Assembly (NCBI RefSeq): GCF_000720765.1
Contig: NZ_JODC01000003.1
Coordinates: 434,001-498,000 of the forward strand
Direction of reading: 5' to 3'
DNA length: 64,000 bases
Source of the DNA: Streptomyces sp. NRRL S-646
GTDB taxonomy: Bacteria > Actinomycetota > Actinomycetes > Streptomycetales > Streptomycetaceae
Part shown: positions 7,401-16,981 of the stretch, piece by piece
Numbering within the stretch: the first letter of the stretch is position 1
Layout: each line of letters begins with the position of its first letter
Translations under genes and position numbers: made by a program
Notes under the pieces: generated by a model
The model's input: the letters and a program-made list of their open reading frames with translations, nothing else
Told to the model about the DNA's origin: nothing
Database searches by the model: none

Positions 7401-9224
7401 TCAGCCCAGGCGCTCGACCAGCGCCCGGTACTCGTCCCAGAGTTCCTTCGGGGTGTGGTCGCCGAAGGTGTTGAGGTGCTCGGGGACCAGCGCGGCCTCC
7501 TCGCGCCAGACCTCCTTGTCGACCGTGAGCAGGAAGTCGAGGTCGGAGTCGGAGAGTTCGAGGCCGTTGGTGTCGAGGGCCTCCTTGGTCGGCAGGATGC
7601 CGATCGGGGTCTCGACACCCTCAGCCTTGCCGTCGAGGCGGTCGACGATCCACTTCAGTACGCGGCTGTTCTCGCCGAAGCCGGGCCAGACGAACTTGCC
7701 CTGGTCGTTCTTGCGGAACCAGTTGACGTAGTAGATCTTGGGCAGCTTGGACTGGTCCTTGTCCTTGGCCACGTCGATCCAGTGGCCCATGTAGTCGCCC
7801 ATGTTGTAGCCGCAGAACGGCAGCATGGCGAACGGGTCGCGGCGCAGCTCGCCGACCTTGCCCTCGGCGGCGGCGGTCTTCTCGGAGGCCACGTTGGCGC
7901 CGAGGAAGACGCCGTGGTTCCAGTCGAAGGACTCCGTGACCAGCGGGACGGCGGTGGCGCGGCGGCCGCCGAAGAGGATCGCCGAGATCGGCACGCCCTT
8001 CGGGTCCTCCCACTCCGGCGCGATGATCGGGCACTGCGCGGCGGGGGTGGTGAAGCGGGCGTTGGGGTGGGCGGCCGGGGTCCCGGACTCCGGCGTCCAG
8101 TCGTTGCCCTTCCAGTCCGTCAGATGGGCCGGAGTCTCCTCCGTCATGCCCTCCCACCAGATGTCGTTGTCGTCGGTGAGGGCGACGTTGGTGAAGACCG
8201 AGTTGCCCCACAGTGTCTTCATCGCGTTGGCGTTGGTGTGCTCGCCCGTGCCGGGCGCGACGCCGAAGAAGCCGGCCTCCGGGTTGATCGCGTACAGGCG
8301 GCCGTCCTCGCCGAAGCGCATCCAGGCGATGTCGTCGCCGATCGTCTCGACCGTCCAGCCGGAGACCGTGGGCTCCAGCATGGCGAGGTTGGTCTTGCCG
8401 CAGGCGCTCGGGAAGGCGGCGGCAACGTACTTGGACTCACCGGTCGGCGGGGTCAGCTTCAGGATCAGCATGTGCTCGGCCAGCCAGCCCTCGTCGCGCG
8501 CCATCACCGACGCGATGCGCAGGGCGTAGCACTTCTTGCCGAGCAGCGCGTTGCCGCCGTAGCCGGAGCCGTAGGACCAGATCTCGCGGCTCTCGGGGAA
8601 GTGCGAGATGTACTTGGTCGAGTTGCACGGCCAGGGGACGTCCTTCTCGCCGTCCTCCAAAGGCGCTCCGAGGGTGTGCACGGCCTTGACGAAGAAGCCG
8701 TCGGAGCCGAGCTCGTCGAGGACCGGCCGGCCCATGCGCGTCATCGTGCGCATGGAGACCGCGACGTAGGCGGAGTCGGTGATCTCGACGCCGATCGCGG
8801 AGAGGTCCGAGCCGAGGGGGCCCATGCAGAACGGGACGACGTACATCGTCCGGCCCTTCATCGAGCCGCGGAAGACGCCCTTCTCGCCGGCGAAGATCTC
8901 CCGCATCTCGGCGGGGGCCTTCCAGTGGTTGGTCGGGCCCGCGTCCTCCTCCTTCTCGGAGCAGATGAAGGTGCGGTCCTCGACGCGCGCGACGTCGGTC
9001 GGGTCGGAGGCCGCGTAGTAGGAGTTCGGGCGCTTGATCGGGTCGAGCTTCTTGAAGGTGCCCTTCTCGACGAGCTCCTCGCACAGGCGCTCGTACTCGG
9101 CCTCGGATCCGTCACACCAGACCACGTTGTCCGGCTGGGTCAGTGCTGCGATCTCGTTCACCCACGAGACCAGTTCCTGATGCTTGGTGGGGATGACGGG
9201 GGGAGCCGCGATGTCGCGCGCCAC
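7401..9224 (-). CDS. pckG: Phosphoenolpyruvate carboxykinase (GTP)
   Basis: The 607-residue enzyme is full length for the GTP-dependent family and converts oxaloacetate and GTP to PEP, GDP and CO2, the entry step of gluconeogenesis. Visible motifs are the kinase-1a P-loop [10 protein letters not shown] (271-280), the metal-binding IGDDIAWM (295-302) and the [15 protein letters not shown] loop. The GTG start has TTAGGAGC eight bases upstream. It is monocistronic, with a 343 bp region upstream and a strong hairpin downstream. The assignment is secure. Confidence 0.97.
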   Translation of the reverse strand: MARDIAAPPVIPTKHQELVSWVNEIAALTQPDNVVWCDGSEAEYERLCEELVEKGTFKKLDPIKRPNSYYAASDPTDVARVEDRTFICSEKEEDAGPTNHWKAPAEMREIFAGEKGVFRGSMKGRTMYVVPFCMGPLGSDLSAIGVEITDSAYVAVSMRTMTRMGRPVLDELGSDGFFVKAVHTLGAPLEDGEKDVPWPCNSTKYISHFPESREIWSYGSGYGGNALLGKKCYALRIASVMARDEGWLAEHMLILKLTPPTGESKYVAAAFPSACGKTNLAMLEPTVSGWTVETIGDDIAWMRFGEDGRLYAINPEAGFFGVAPGTGEHTNANAMKTLWGNSVFTNVALTDDNDIWWEGMTEETPAHLTDWKGNDWTPESGTPAAHPNARFTTPAAQCPIIAPEWEDPKGVPISAILFGGRRATAVPLVTESFDWNHGVFLGANVASEKTAAAEGKVGELRRDPFAMLPFCGYNMGDYMGHWIDVAKDKDQSKLPKIYYVNWFRKNDQGKFVWPGFGENSRVLKWIVDRLDGKAEGVETPIGILPTKEALDTNGLELSDSDLDFLLTVDKEVWREEAALVPEHLNTFGDHTPKELWDEYRALVERLG

Positions 9225-9567
9225 GATTGCTCCTAAATGAGGGATTTTTGTTTTTGGAGGCCCCGTGGGGGCTGCGACCCGGATGCTTCGTGGCTGGATC
9301 CGCTGGATCTTCAGCGCTCATCCGGTGCCGACCGCACTCATTTGATCATCCGACGCGAGTGCCCATCTGTCCAGAGGGCCTCACAGGTGAGCGGAGTGGG
9401 GATCGTCACGCGGCAGAGTGTTTCCAAGCGTGTTTTTGCGTGCACGTTGAGTTCATCTGAAGGTTCTTTTGCCTGACGGCCGAGGGCATCAACTCCCGTG
9501 AGATGATGGCCACTCTTGGCCCGTTCTCGGCCCGCACTCATCCGCAACTTACGGTCCCGTAGGTACG
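9225..9567. promoter_or_regulatory. Divergent promoter region of pckG and the hemolysin-III gene
   Basis: This 343 bp spacer holds no plausible gene. For the plus-strand gene, GTAGGTACGAT just before the first ATG resembles a -10 box, so that message may be nearly leaderless. No clear operator for pckG was recognised. A TTTTTGCGTG-containing AT-richer stretch at about 9418-9475 is the likely pckG promoter zone. Confidence 0.4.
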
Positions 9568-10323
9568 ATGCAGGGCATGACTGCGCCCGTCCCCGACGCG
9601 CCAACGGACACGCCGGCCGCAGGCCGCGGTTCCGATGCGCCCTCCATCTCGCACCAGATCAAGCAGCACGCCCAGCAGCTCGCCGAGCCGATCAAGCCGA
9701 GGCTCCGCGGCTGGCTGCACCTGGGCATGTTCCCCGCCGCACTCGTCTCGGGCCTGGTACTCACGGCGCTCGCGGACTCGACCAGAGGCCGCATCGCCTG
9801 CGGGATCTTCGCCCTGACGGCCTGCCTGCTGTTCGGCGTGAGCGCGCTGTACCACCGGGGCAACTGGAGCCCGCGCATGGACGGCGTCCTGCGCAGGCTC
9901 GATCACGCCAATATCTTCCTGATCATCGCGGGCACCTACACCCCGCTGACGATGCTGCTGCTGCCGGGCACGAAGGGGCAGTGGCTGCTGTGGGGCATCT
10001 GGGGTGCCGCGGCGGCAGGCATCGTCTTCCGGGTCTTCTGGGTCGGCGCACCGCGCTGGCTCTACACCCCCTGCTACATCGCGATGGGCTGGGCGGCCGT
10101 CTTCTTCCTGCCGGACTTCATGCGCGCGGGCGGCATCGCGGTGCTGGTCCTGGTGATCGTGGGCGGCCTCCTCTACAGCGCGGGCGGCGTGATCTACGGC
10201 ATCAAGCGGCCGAACCCGTCACCGCGCTGGTTCGGCTTCCACGAGGTCTTCCACTCCTTGACGCTGGCCGCGTTCATCGTCCACTACGTGGGGATCTCGC
10301 TGGTGGCGTACCAGCACGGATAG
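9568..10323 (+). CDS. Hemolysin III / TrhA (PAQR-related) family membrane protein
   Basis: The 251-residue protein has about seven membrane helices and the family's conserved polar motifs: ALYHRGNW, DHANIFLIIAGTYTP and HEVFHSLTLAAFIVHY. The conserved Ser/His/Asp residues probably bind a metal, as in PAQR receptors. A disordered 45-residue N-terminus precedes the first helix. Family members are linked to membrane-energetics homeostasis; hemolysis is mostly historical. A second ATG at 9577 is possible. The gene ends at a clear Rho-independent terminator. Confidence 0.85.
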   Translation: MQGMTAPVPDAPTDTPAAGRGSDAPSISHQIKQHAQQLAEPIKPRLRGWLHLGMFPAALVSGLVLTALADSTRGRIACGIFALTACLLFGVSALYHRGNWSPRMDGVLRRLDHANIFLIIAGTYTPLTMLLLPGTKGQWLLWGIWGAAAAGIVFRVFWVGAPRWLYTPCYIAMGWAAVFFLPDFMRAGGIAVLVLVIVGGLLYSAGGVIYGIKRPNPSPRWFGFHEVFHSLTLAAFIVHYVGISLVAYQHG

Positions 10324-10349
10324 CGACTCGTAGCACCTCGCAGCACTCC

Positions 10350-10382
10350 AAGGGTCACGGCTTCAGAGCCGTGGCCCTTTTT
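10350..10382 (+). terminator. Rho-independent terminator after the hemolysin-III gene
   Basis: A 13 bp stem (AAGGGTCACGGCT against AGCCGTGGCCCTT, one mismatch) with loop TCAG is followed by a run of T. It separates this gene from the MFS exporter promoter. Confidence 0.85.
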
Positions 10383-10397
10383 GCACGCCGAAACCGA

Positions 10398-10430
10398 TTG
10401 ACAGCTCCTATATTTTGAGAGCTACTCTCA
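10398..10430 (+). promoter_or_regulatory. Promoter with overlapping TetR-type operator
   Basis: A -35-like TTGACA lies at 10398-10403. Downstream is a perfect inverted repeat TGAGAG-CTA-CTCTCA at 10416-10430, overlapping the expected -10 zone and ending five bases before the exporter ATG. The position fits repression by the TetR regulator encoded downstream, of the exporter and of its own gene (inference). Confidence 0.6.
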
Positions 10431-10434
10431 TTTT

Positions 10435-11991
10435 ATGCCTACTTCCACTTCAACTTCGGACCCGCGTCGCTGGTGGGCCCTTGGCGCCCTGGTCGCGAGC
10501 ATGCTCACGCTCGGCTTCGACATGACGATCCTCAATGTGGCGCTGCCGACCATGGCCGGCGAGCTCGGCGCCACCACCGGCCAGCAGCAGTGGATGGCGG
10601 ACGCGTATGTCGTCGTCTTCGCGGCGCTGATGCTCCCAGCCGGCCTGCTCGGCGACCGCTTCGGACGGCGGCGGATGCTGATCGCCGGGCTCGGCGTCTT
10701 CCTGGCCGGCTCGCTGGTCGGCGCACTGGCCGGGGATGTGAACTGGGTCATCGCGGCCCGGGCGTTCATGGGCATCGGCGGTGCGCTGATCACCCCGCTG
10801 GCTCTCTCCGTGCTGCCCTCGCTGTTCGGCCCCGACGAGCGCACCAAGGCCGTCGGCATCATCTCCGCCGCCTCCGCGCTGGGCCTGCCGCTCGGCCCGA
10901 TCATCGGCGGCTGGCTGCTGAACCACTTCTGGTGGGGCTCGGTCTTCCTGGTCAACGTCCCGATGGCCGCGATCGGCATCGCCGCCTGCGTGTTCCTGCT
11001 CCCCGAGACCAGCGACCCCGCCTCTCCCAAGGTCGACGCCCTGTCCACCGCGCTCACCGCGAGCGGACTCGGCGCCCTGATCTACGCGATCATCGAGGCG
11101 CCCGACCGCGGTTGGAGCGACCCCCTGGTGCTGGTCATGTTCGCCGCGGCGGTGGTCCTGATCGCCGCGCTGGTGCTGCGCGAGCGGCGTGCCGAGCGGC
11201 CGATGCTCGACATGACCCTGCTCGCCCACCGCGGCTTCCTGTTCAACACGCTCGCCGCGACCCTGGTGATGTTCGTCCTGTCGGGCCTGCTGTTCGTGCT
11301 CCCGCAGTACCTCCAGGCCGTGCTCGGGCACGACGCCTTCGGCACCGGTCTGCGTCTCCTGCCGATGATGGGCGGTCTGATGGTCGCCGCGCGGGGCGCG
11401 GGACCGGTCGTCGCCAGGTTCGGTCCGCGCGCGACGGTGAGCGCCGGTCTGGTGGTGCTGGCCTTCGCCGCGCTGCTCGGCAGCCGTACGACGGTCGACT
11501 CCGGCTACGGCTTCACGGCGCTGTGGCTGTCGATCACCGGGTTCGGCTTCGGTTTCTCGGTCGTCCCCGCGATGGACGGCGCCCTCGGCACCCTGCCCCG
11601 CGACCGGGCCGGCAGCGGCTCGGGGCTGCTCATGACGCTGCGCCAGGTCGGCGCTGCGATCGGCATCGCCCTGCTGGGCAGTCTGCTCTCCGGCATCTTC
11701 CGCGACCGGCTCGACGTCACGGGGCTGCCCGCACAGGCCGCCGACACGGCCGGGGACTCCGTGGTCGCGGCGCACATCATCGCCGAGAAGGCACAGCCCG
11801 AGAACGCAGCCCACCTGGCCGCCTCCGCGAACAGCGCGTACGTCCACGGCATGAGCGTCGTCCTGCTGGTGTGCGGTGTCGCCGCCCTGGTCTCCGCGCT
11901 GCTGGCGGCGGCCCTGCTGCCTCGGGGGACGGCCGAGCGGCAGGCGGACAGCGCCGAACCCGGCTTGGTCGCCGCCGCGGAGGATGCCTGA
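10435..11991 (+). CDS. MFS drug exporter, DHA2 (EmrB/QacA) family
   Basis: The 518-residue integral membrane protein has about 14 helices. It carries motif A in loop 2-3 (GDRFGRRRML) and the antiporter motif C (GLPLGPIIGG) in helix 5, both hallmarks of proton-coupled drug/H+ antiporters. The start is the ATG at 10435, just after the operator, with a very short or absent leader. The next gene, a TetR regulator, starts two bases after this stop, making a two-gene self-regulated efflux operon. Substrates cannot be deduced. Confidence 0.92.
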   Translation: MPTSTSTSDPRRWWALGALVASMLTLGFDMTILNVALPTMAGELGATTGQQQWMADAYVVVFAALMLPAGLLGDRFGRRRMLIAGLGVFLAGSLVGALAGDVNWVIAARAFMGIGGALITPLALSVLPSLFGPDERTKAVGIISAASALGLPLGPIIGGWLLNHFWWGSVFLVNVPMAAIGIAACVFLLPETSDPASPKVDALSTALTASGLGALIYAIIEAPDRGWSDPLVLVMFAAAVVLIAALVLRERRAERPMLDMTLLAHRGFLFNTLAATLVMFVLSGLLFVLPQYLQAVLGHDAFGTGLRLLPMMGGLMVAARGAGPVVARFGPRATVSAGLVVLAFAALLGSRTTVDSGYGFTALWLSITGFGFGFSVVPAMDGALGTLPRDRAGSGSGLLMTLRQVGAAIGIALLGSLLSGIFRDRLDVTGLPAQAADTAGDSVVAAHIIAEKAQPENAAHLAASANSAYVHGMSVVLLVCGVAALVSALLAAALLPRGTAERQADSAEPGLVAAAEDA

Positions 11992-11993
11992 CA

Positions 11994-12638
11994 ATGAACC
12001 CCATGACGGCCGCACCCTCCCCCTTCTCCTCCCCCGCCGACCGACCCCAGCTCGGCCTGCGCGAACGCAAGAAGATCAAGACCCGCGAGGCGATCCGCGC
12101 CGCGACCTACGGGCTGATCAAGGAGCAGGGCTACGACGCCACCACGATCGAGCAGATCGCGGAGCGGGCCGAGGTGTCGCCGTCGACCGTCTTCCGGTAC
12201 TTCCCGACCAAGGAGGACATCGTCCTCACGGACGAGTACGACCCGCTGATGGTCGAGGAGTTGCGCTCCCGGCCCGCCGACGAGTCCTGGATGGACTCGC
12301 TGCGGCACGTCATGCACATCGCCATCGACGCGCTGATGGCGGAGGACCCCGATTCGGTCCGGATGCGGGCGCACCTCGCGATCCAGGTCCCCGCCGTCCG
12401 CTCCCGGATCTACGAAAGCATGTCCGAGACCGCGCGGGCGCTGCGCGACGCCATCGCCGAGCGCTTCGGCCTCGGCCCGGAGAGCCTTGAGGTGCGCGTC
12501 TACGCGATGTCCCTGATCGGTGGCCTGATGGAGGTCAACATGTACTGGGCCGAGGGCGACTGCGAGGGCGACCTGCGCGCCCTCGTGGACCAGGCCCTGG
12601 ACGTCCTGGATCGCGGCCTCACCCCGAAAAACATCTGA
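11994..12638 (+). CDS. TetR-family transcriptional regulator
   Basis: The 214-residue regulator has a helix-turn-helix at about residues 30-77 (REAIRAATYGLIKEQGYDAT, then AEVSPSTVFRYFPTKEDIV). A helical ligand-binding C-terminal domain with the MftR-like C-terminal pattern follows. GGAGG lies ten bases before the ATG, inside the end of the exporter gene, so translation is coupled. It most likely represses the exporter operon through the dyad at 10416-10430 until a toxic ligand binds. Confidence 0.9.
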   Translation: MNPMTAAPSPFSSPADRPQLGLRERKKIKTREAIRAATYGLIKEQGYDATTIEQIAERAEVSPSTVFRYFPTKEDIVLTDEYDPLMVEELRSRPADESWMDSLRHVMHIAIDALMAEDPDSVRMRAHLAIQVPAVRSRIYESMSETARALRDAIAERFGLGPESLEVRVYAMSLIGGLMEVNMYWAEGDCEGDLRALVDQALDVLDRGLTPKNI

Positions 12639-12671
12639 GGCCAACACCCTCGTCCGTGACATCCTGACCAG

Positions 12672-13388
12672 GTGAACGGTCCCGAGATCCACGTCGAGTT
12701 CGCCCCCGACCTGGCCCTGTTCGTCCAGCGCGGGCCGCACCGGACGCTCGTCACCGACGGCGTCTCCTCCCTCGGCCACGTCGTCGAGTCGGCCGGGGTG
12801 CCACTCACCGAGGTCGGGACGCTGTGGGTCGACGGCCGCGAGGTGCCGCACTCGTACGTCCCCGTCGCGGGCGACACCGTGGAGGTCCGGCCCGTCGAGC
12901 GCCCCCAGCAGGTCCCCGGCGCTCCCCTGCGCTTCCTGCTCGACGTCCACCTCGGCACGCTCGCGCGCCGGCTGCGCCTGCTCGGCGTGGACACGGCGTA
13001 CGAGTCGACGGACATCGGCGACCCGGCTCTCGCCGCCCGCTCGGCCGCCGAGCAGCGGGTCATGCTCAGCCGCGACCGTGGCCTGCTGCGCCGCCGCGAG
13101 CTGTGGGCCGGGGCGTATGTCTACAGCACCCGGCCCGAGGACCAACTCCGGGACGTCCTCGACAGGTTCCGGCCCGAGCTGCGGCCCTGGACGCGGTGCA
13201 CCGCCTGCAACGGGCTGCTGAGGGAGGCCACCAAGGAAGAGGTGGCCGACCAGCTGCACGGCGGCACGCACCGGTCGTACGACGTCTTCGCGCAGTGCCG
13301 GGACTGCGGCCGCGCGTACTGGAAGGGCGCGCACCACGAGCAGCTGGTGGCCATCGTGACGCGCGCCCTGGAGGAGTTCGCGAGCTAG
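12672..13388 (+). CDS. Mut7-C RNase / ubiquitin-like domain protein
   Basis: The 238-residue protein has two domains. Residues 1-80 form a ubiquitin/MoaD-like fold (VEFAPDLALFVQRGP, ending VAGDTVEVRPV). Residues from about 87 form a Mut7-C (PIN-like) domain beginning FLLDVHLGTLARRLRLLG with the acidic LSRDRGLL site. Two CxxC pairs (CTAC and CRDC) make a C-terminal zinc ribbon. The domain is predicted to be an RNase; the in vivo role is unknown. The start is a GTG after AGG. The stop overlaps by four bases the end of the convergent oxidase gene. Confidence 0.85.
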   Translation: MNGPEIHVEFAPDLALFVQRGPHRTLVTDGVSSLGHVVESAGVPLTEVGTLWVDGREVPHSYVPVAGDTVEVRPVERPQQVPGAPLRFLLDVHLGTLARRLRLLGVDTAYESTDIGDPALAARSAAEQRVMLSRDRGLLRRRELWAGAYVYSTRPEDQLRDVLDRFRPELRPWTRCTACNGLLREATKEEVADQLHGGTHRSYDVFAQCRDCGRAYWKGAHHEQLVAIVTRALEEFAS

Positions 13389-15790
13389 CTCTTCCTCAGA
13401 TCCGCCTTTCCGCAGGCCAGGCCGTCCTTGTTCGGGTCGAGGCCCAGCGGGTCGTCCCGGCCGTTGACCTTCAGGCGGCCGTAATGATTCGTCCTCAGCC
13501 AGCTGCACCGTGAGGCCGTCGTCCTCTTCACGCCCTTCGGGAAGACCGTCGGCACGCACACGTTGACCGAGCCGTAGTGCCGGTCGCAGCCGGAGATGGT
13601 GACGGGGACCTTCACCGAGGTGCGCTTCTTGCCGGGCCCCGCGACCTGGCCCGACAGGGAGTCGGCGAAGGAGTGGATGTGGGCGTCGGCGGTGGCGGCG
13701 CTCAGTGCCTGCGGGCCCTGGAGGTGCACCCACTTGGCCACCGACGGGACGCCGTTGGCGTCGACCGCGAAGAGCATGTACCAGCCGGGCGGGGCCACAT
13801 TGGGATTGCTCGTCACGTTCAGGTCGACGTTGTTGCCGTCGACGGACAGCGGCAGGTCGACGAACCGCTGGTTCGGGTCGGAGGAGTGGGTGACGGCGGC
13901 CGGGCGGATCAACTCGGCCTTGACGACGGGGTGATCGACCGTGATCCGCTGGGTGTCGCCGTAGTGCCACTCCGAGTTGATCATCGAAGTGATCGTCGGG
14001 CGCCCGCCCTTGAGCAGATAGGGCGGGGTGTAGATCGACACGTTGTGGTTCCAGGTGCCGTTGCCCGGGTTGTCACCGGTCGCCATCACACGGCCGTCGG
14101 GCAGCAGGAACGCGGAGGAGTGGTAGCCGCGGGCCTGCGGGTCGGCGGCCACCGGGTCGAAGGTGTTGGTGCCCGGGTCGTAGAGCGAGGCCTCGTGGAC
14201 CGGGTTGGCGCGGTTGTGCAGTCCACCGCCGGTCTCCAGCACCTTGCCGTCGGGCAGCAGGACCGCGGACACGTACATCTTGCCCTGGTTGCCGGTCTCG
14301 GCCACCGGACCGTTGCCGAGGTCGACCGTGCCCTGCGGGATCGGGGGTCCGGCGACGTACGACGGGTTGGCCTGCTTGAGGTCGATGACGTCGGTCAGCC
14401 GGTTGGCCTCCGGGTTGGACTCGATGTTGCCGCCGCCGAGAGTGAGGACCTTCTGGTCCTGCGCCGGGGGCAGCAGCACGCTCGCGGACTGGTCCCGCTG
14501 GTCCTTGTTCTGCAGACCGGGGATCTGCGTGACCGTGTTGGCGTTGTAGTCGTAGACCGCCGAGCCGGTCCCCGGGATGTTGTTGCCGAAGACATGGCTG
14601 CCCGAGTAGAAGAGGCGGCCGTCCTGCATCAGGATCATCGACGGGTACAGACCCCAGTACGACCAGGTCTGGTTGACCTGCCACAGCGCCAGCCACTTCT
14701 GCTGGGCGTTCGACCAGTACTCGGCGGTCACCGAGCCGGTCGAGTCCTCGCGCAGACCGCCGAAGGAGACGACGTCACCGTTGCCGAGCTCGGTCGCCGA
14801 CGGGTACCAGTGCCCGTCGTTCAGATCGTTGGTCCTGCTGTAGGTCTCGGTCTTCGGGTCGAAGATGTACGAGTCCTTGTAGCCCTCGTAGCCGTGCGAA
14901 CCGTCCGCCGCCGGGAACGCCTTGTTGCCGCTCAGCACCAGGACCCGGCCGTCCTGCAGCTGGATGTGGCCCGAGCAGAACATGTCCTTCGGGGTCGGGA
15001 TGACCTTGTAGGAGCCGTCGGCCGGGTTGTAGACGGCGCTCGTGAACGTGCCCGCGTTGAAGTTCTCCTCGCTGTTGCCGGAGCCGGCGATCAGCAGCAC
15101 CTTGCCGTTGTTGAGGACGACGGAGTGCATGGAGCGCACCGGGTTCTGCGTGGGCAGCACGTCCCAGCGGCCGTTCGCGCACTCGTCGGCAGTGCCCGTG
15201 CAGGTGGCGGGCGGGGTGACGTCGGGGACCTGGTCCATCGTGTAGTCGTCGGTGGTCGCCGAGCCGGTGCCGTAGACGGAGACACCCCAGGTGATGCGGT
15301 CGGTGCCGGCCGGGACCTCGGGGGTGCGGACGGTCGCCTGGGTCCAACTCCCCTGCATTTCCAGGGTTTTGAGGTCGGTCCAGTACTGCCAGCCGGCCGT
15401 CGTGTCGTGCCGGAACAGGGTGATGTTCGCGTCCGGTGTGGTCGTCTTGTACCAGAGCCCGAGGTCGTACTGCTTGCCCGCCGTCACCACCGGCGCGCAG
15501 TCCGTCGACTCGGTGATCAGCGCCTTGCGGTCGCCGCTGACGCGGCGGGTGAGCGACACCTTCATCGCCTTGGACCCGCTGTGGGCGTCGGTCGTCGTCT
15601 CGAAGGTGAAGTCGTTGTCGCCCCAGCCGGACTTCTCCCAGCAGTACGGCATCCCTCCGGTGCCGTCCGTCTCGAAGCCGGGGTTCTTGACGAGGTTGGC
15701 CGCCTCGGCGGACTGGGGTGAGGTGAGGAGCAGACCGGCGGTCAGGGCTCCCACCCCGACCAGTGCGGTTCTCCTGCGGTGCTTTTTCAC
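13385..15790 (-). CDS. Secreted copper-radical oxidase (galactose/glyoxal oxidase, GlxA-like) with CBM-like N-terminus and Excalibur-like tail
   Basis: The 801-residue exoprotein begins with a signal peptide (RRRTALVGVGALTAG). A carbohydrate-binding-like beta-sandwich covers about 35-190. A Kelch propeller follows at about 200-590, then the DUF1929 early-set domain at 597-690, then a tail ending in the calcium-type motif DPNKDGLACG. All copper-radical residues are recognisable by alignment to galactose oxidase/GlxA: Cys272 (DMFCSGH) and Tyr329 (GHWYPSA) for the thioether cofactor, Tyr556-His557 (RGYHSSAFLLPDGRV) and His635 (VTHSSDPNQRF). It is the last gene of an operon with three glycosyltransferases, so its substrate is probably the glycan they make. 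Confidence 0.88.
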   Translation of the reverse strand: MKKHRRRTALVGVGALTAGLLLTSPQSAEAANLVKNPGFETDGTGGMPYCWEKSGWGDNDFTFETTTDAHSGSKAMKVSLTRRVSGDRKALITESTDCAPVVTAGKQYDLGLWYKTTTPDANITLFRHDTTAGWQYWTDLKTLEMQGSWTQATVRTPEVPAGTDRITWGVSVYGTGSATTDDYTMDQVPDVTPPATCTGTADECANGRWDVLPTQNPVRSMHSVVLNNGKVLLIAGSGNSEENFNAGTFTSAVYNPADGSYKVIPTPKDMFCSGHIQLQDGRVLVLSGNKAFPAADGSHGYEGYKDSYIFDPKTETYSRTNDLNDGHWYPSATELGNGDVVSFGGLREDSTGSVTAEYWSNAQQKWLALWQVNQTWSYWGLYPSMILMQDGRLFYSGSHVFGNNIPGTGSAVYDYNANTVTQIPGLQNKDQRDQSASVLLPPAQDQKVLTLGGGNIESNPEANRLTDVIDLKQANPSYVAGPPIPQGTVDLGNGPVAETGNQGKMYVSAVLLPDGKVLETGGGLHNRANPVHEASLYDPGTNTFDPVAADPQARGYHSSAFLLPDGRVMATGDNPGNGTWNHNVSIYTPPYLLKGGRPTITSMINSEWHYGDTQRITVDHPVVKAELIRPAAVTHSSDPNQRFVDLPLSVDGNNVDLNVTSNPNVAPPGWYMLFAVDANGVPSVAKWVHLQGPQALSAATADAHIHSFADSLSGQVAGPGKKRTSVKVPVTISGCDRHYGSVNVCVPTVFPKGVKRTTASRCSWLRTNHYGRLKVNGRDDPLGLDPNKDGLACGKADLRKS

Positions 15791-15799
15791 ACGGCTCTC

Positions 15800-16981
15800 C
15801 TAGCTTGCGGTGCTCTTCCCGCGGCCCCTGCGCGGGAGGTAGACCAGCGCTTCGGTCCCTACGAAGCGCAGGACGAACGTCGTCACCAGCGCGAGGGCGG
15901 TGGCGGTGAGCGCACCCATCCCGAACCGGTTCACGAACAGCGCGATCAGCGGGATGCGCAGCACCAGGTCGGCGTTGGCGAGCAGCGCGAACCGGCCGAG
16001 GCGGTCCCACCAGCGCCGGTGGGCGCGGCGGTCGCGGAACAGCAGGTGCTCGATGAGCACGAAGTTCCAGGCGACGCCGAACTGGTTGGCGAGGATCTCC
16101 GCCGGTACGTAGTGCAGGCCGGCGACCGTCAGCGCCCACAGCCCGACCAGGTTCGGCACGAAGCCGCTCGCACCGATCAGGCCGAACGCCACCATGCGGG
16201 CGACGGGCGAGGCGGTGCGCAGTCCGACGAGATGGCGCAGGAAGCGGAAGCCCTCCTTCGCGGACGACTTGGACTCCCCCGCGAAACGGTCCTGGAAGAC
16301 GAAGGGCACCTCGGTGACCTGGCGGGGGCGGCTGCGGACCGCCAGCTCCAGGAGGATCTTGTAGCCGAGGGGCTTCAGGGCCTCCGCCGCGATGTCGCTG
16401 CGGCGGATCGCGAAGAAGCCGCTCATCGGGTCGCTGATGCCGCGCAGTCTGCGCGGGAACAGGGACTTCGTCAGCCAGGTGGCCCCGCGGCTGACGGCCA
16501 CCCGGTAGCTGCCGGCGAGTCCCGCGCGGCTGCCGCCCTTGATGTAGCGGGAGGCGACGACCAGCCCGGCGTTCGCACGCTCGCCGGTGGCCACCAACTC
16601 CGGTACCAGCGAAGGCGGATGCTGGCAGTCGCCGTCCATGACGACGATCCAGTCCGACCCTGCCGCCTTCATCCCCTCGACGACCGCGCCCCCGAGCCCG
16701 CCGACCGGCTCCTCGCGGTGCAGCACGGTGACCGGGAAGGGGCAGTCCCCGGCCGCCTCGTGGATCACCTCGGGGGTGTCGTCGGTGGAGTCGTCGACGA
16801 AGACGACCTCGCAGGGCAGGCGGGAGGGCACCGACTCGGTGATCTGGTGCAGGAGCCGGCGGATGTTCGCGGACTCGTTGTACGTCGGTACGACGATGGT
16901 GACGGCGCCGGGTTCGGCGACTTCGGCGCCGCGTACGGCGGGATCGTCGAGTTCCCCGGGGGCGGTGTACTCGTGGGTCAT
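15800..16981 (-). CDS. Polyprenol-phosphate mannose/glucose synthase-like GT2 fused to a GtrA domain
   Basis: The 393-residue protein has an N-terminal DPM1-like GT-A domain (VVPTYNESANI, FVDDSTDDT and the metal-binding MDGDCQHPP) that would load a sugar onto polyprenyl phosphate. A C-terminal four-helix GtrA domain (from about residue 265, LIGASGFVPNLVGLWAL) probably helps flip the lipid-linked sugar. The ATG at 16981 overlaps the stop of the GT39 gene by four bases (ATGA). The lipid-sugar product would be the donor for the upstream GT39 enzyme. Confidence 0.9.
   Translation of the reverse strand: MTHEYTAPGELDDPAVRGAEVAEPGAVTIVVPTYNESANIRRLLHQITESVPSRLPCEVVFVDDSTDDTPEVIHEAAGDCPFPVTVLHREEPVGGLGGAVVEGMKAAGSDWIVVMDGDCQHPPSLVPELVATGERANAGLVVASRYIKGGSRAGLAGSYRVAVSRGATWLTKSLFPRRLRGISDPMSGFFAIRRSDIAAEALKPLGYKILLELAVRSRPRQVTEVPFVFQDRFAGESKSSAKEGFRFLRHLVGLRTASPVARMVAFGLIGASGFVPNLVGLWALTVAGLHYVPAEILANQFGVAWNFVLIEHLLFRDRRAHRRWWDRLGRFALLANADLVLRIPLIALFVNRFGMGALTATALALVTTFVLRFVGTEALVYLPRRGRGKSTAS

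Noticed and set aside
7305..9236. Long plus-strand open frame opposite pckG
   Set aside because: It is the antisense reflection of the PEP carboxykinase codons, with no domain, biased composition and no start signal.
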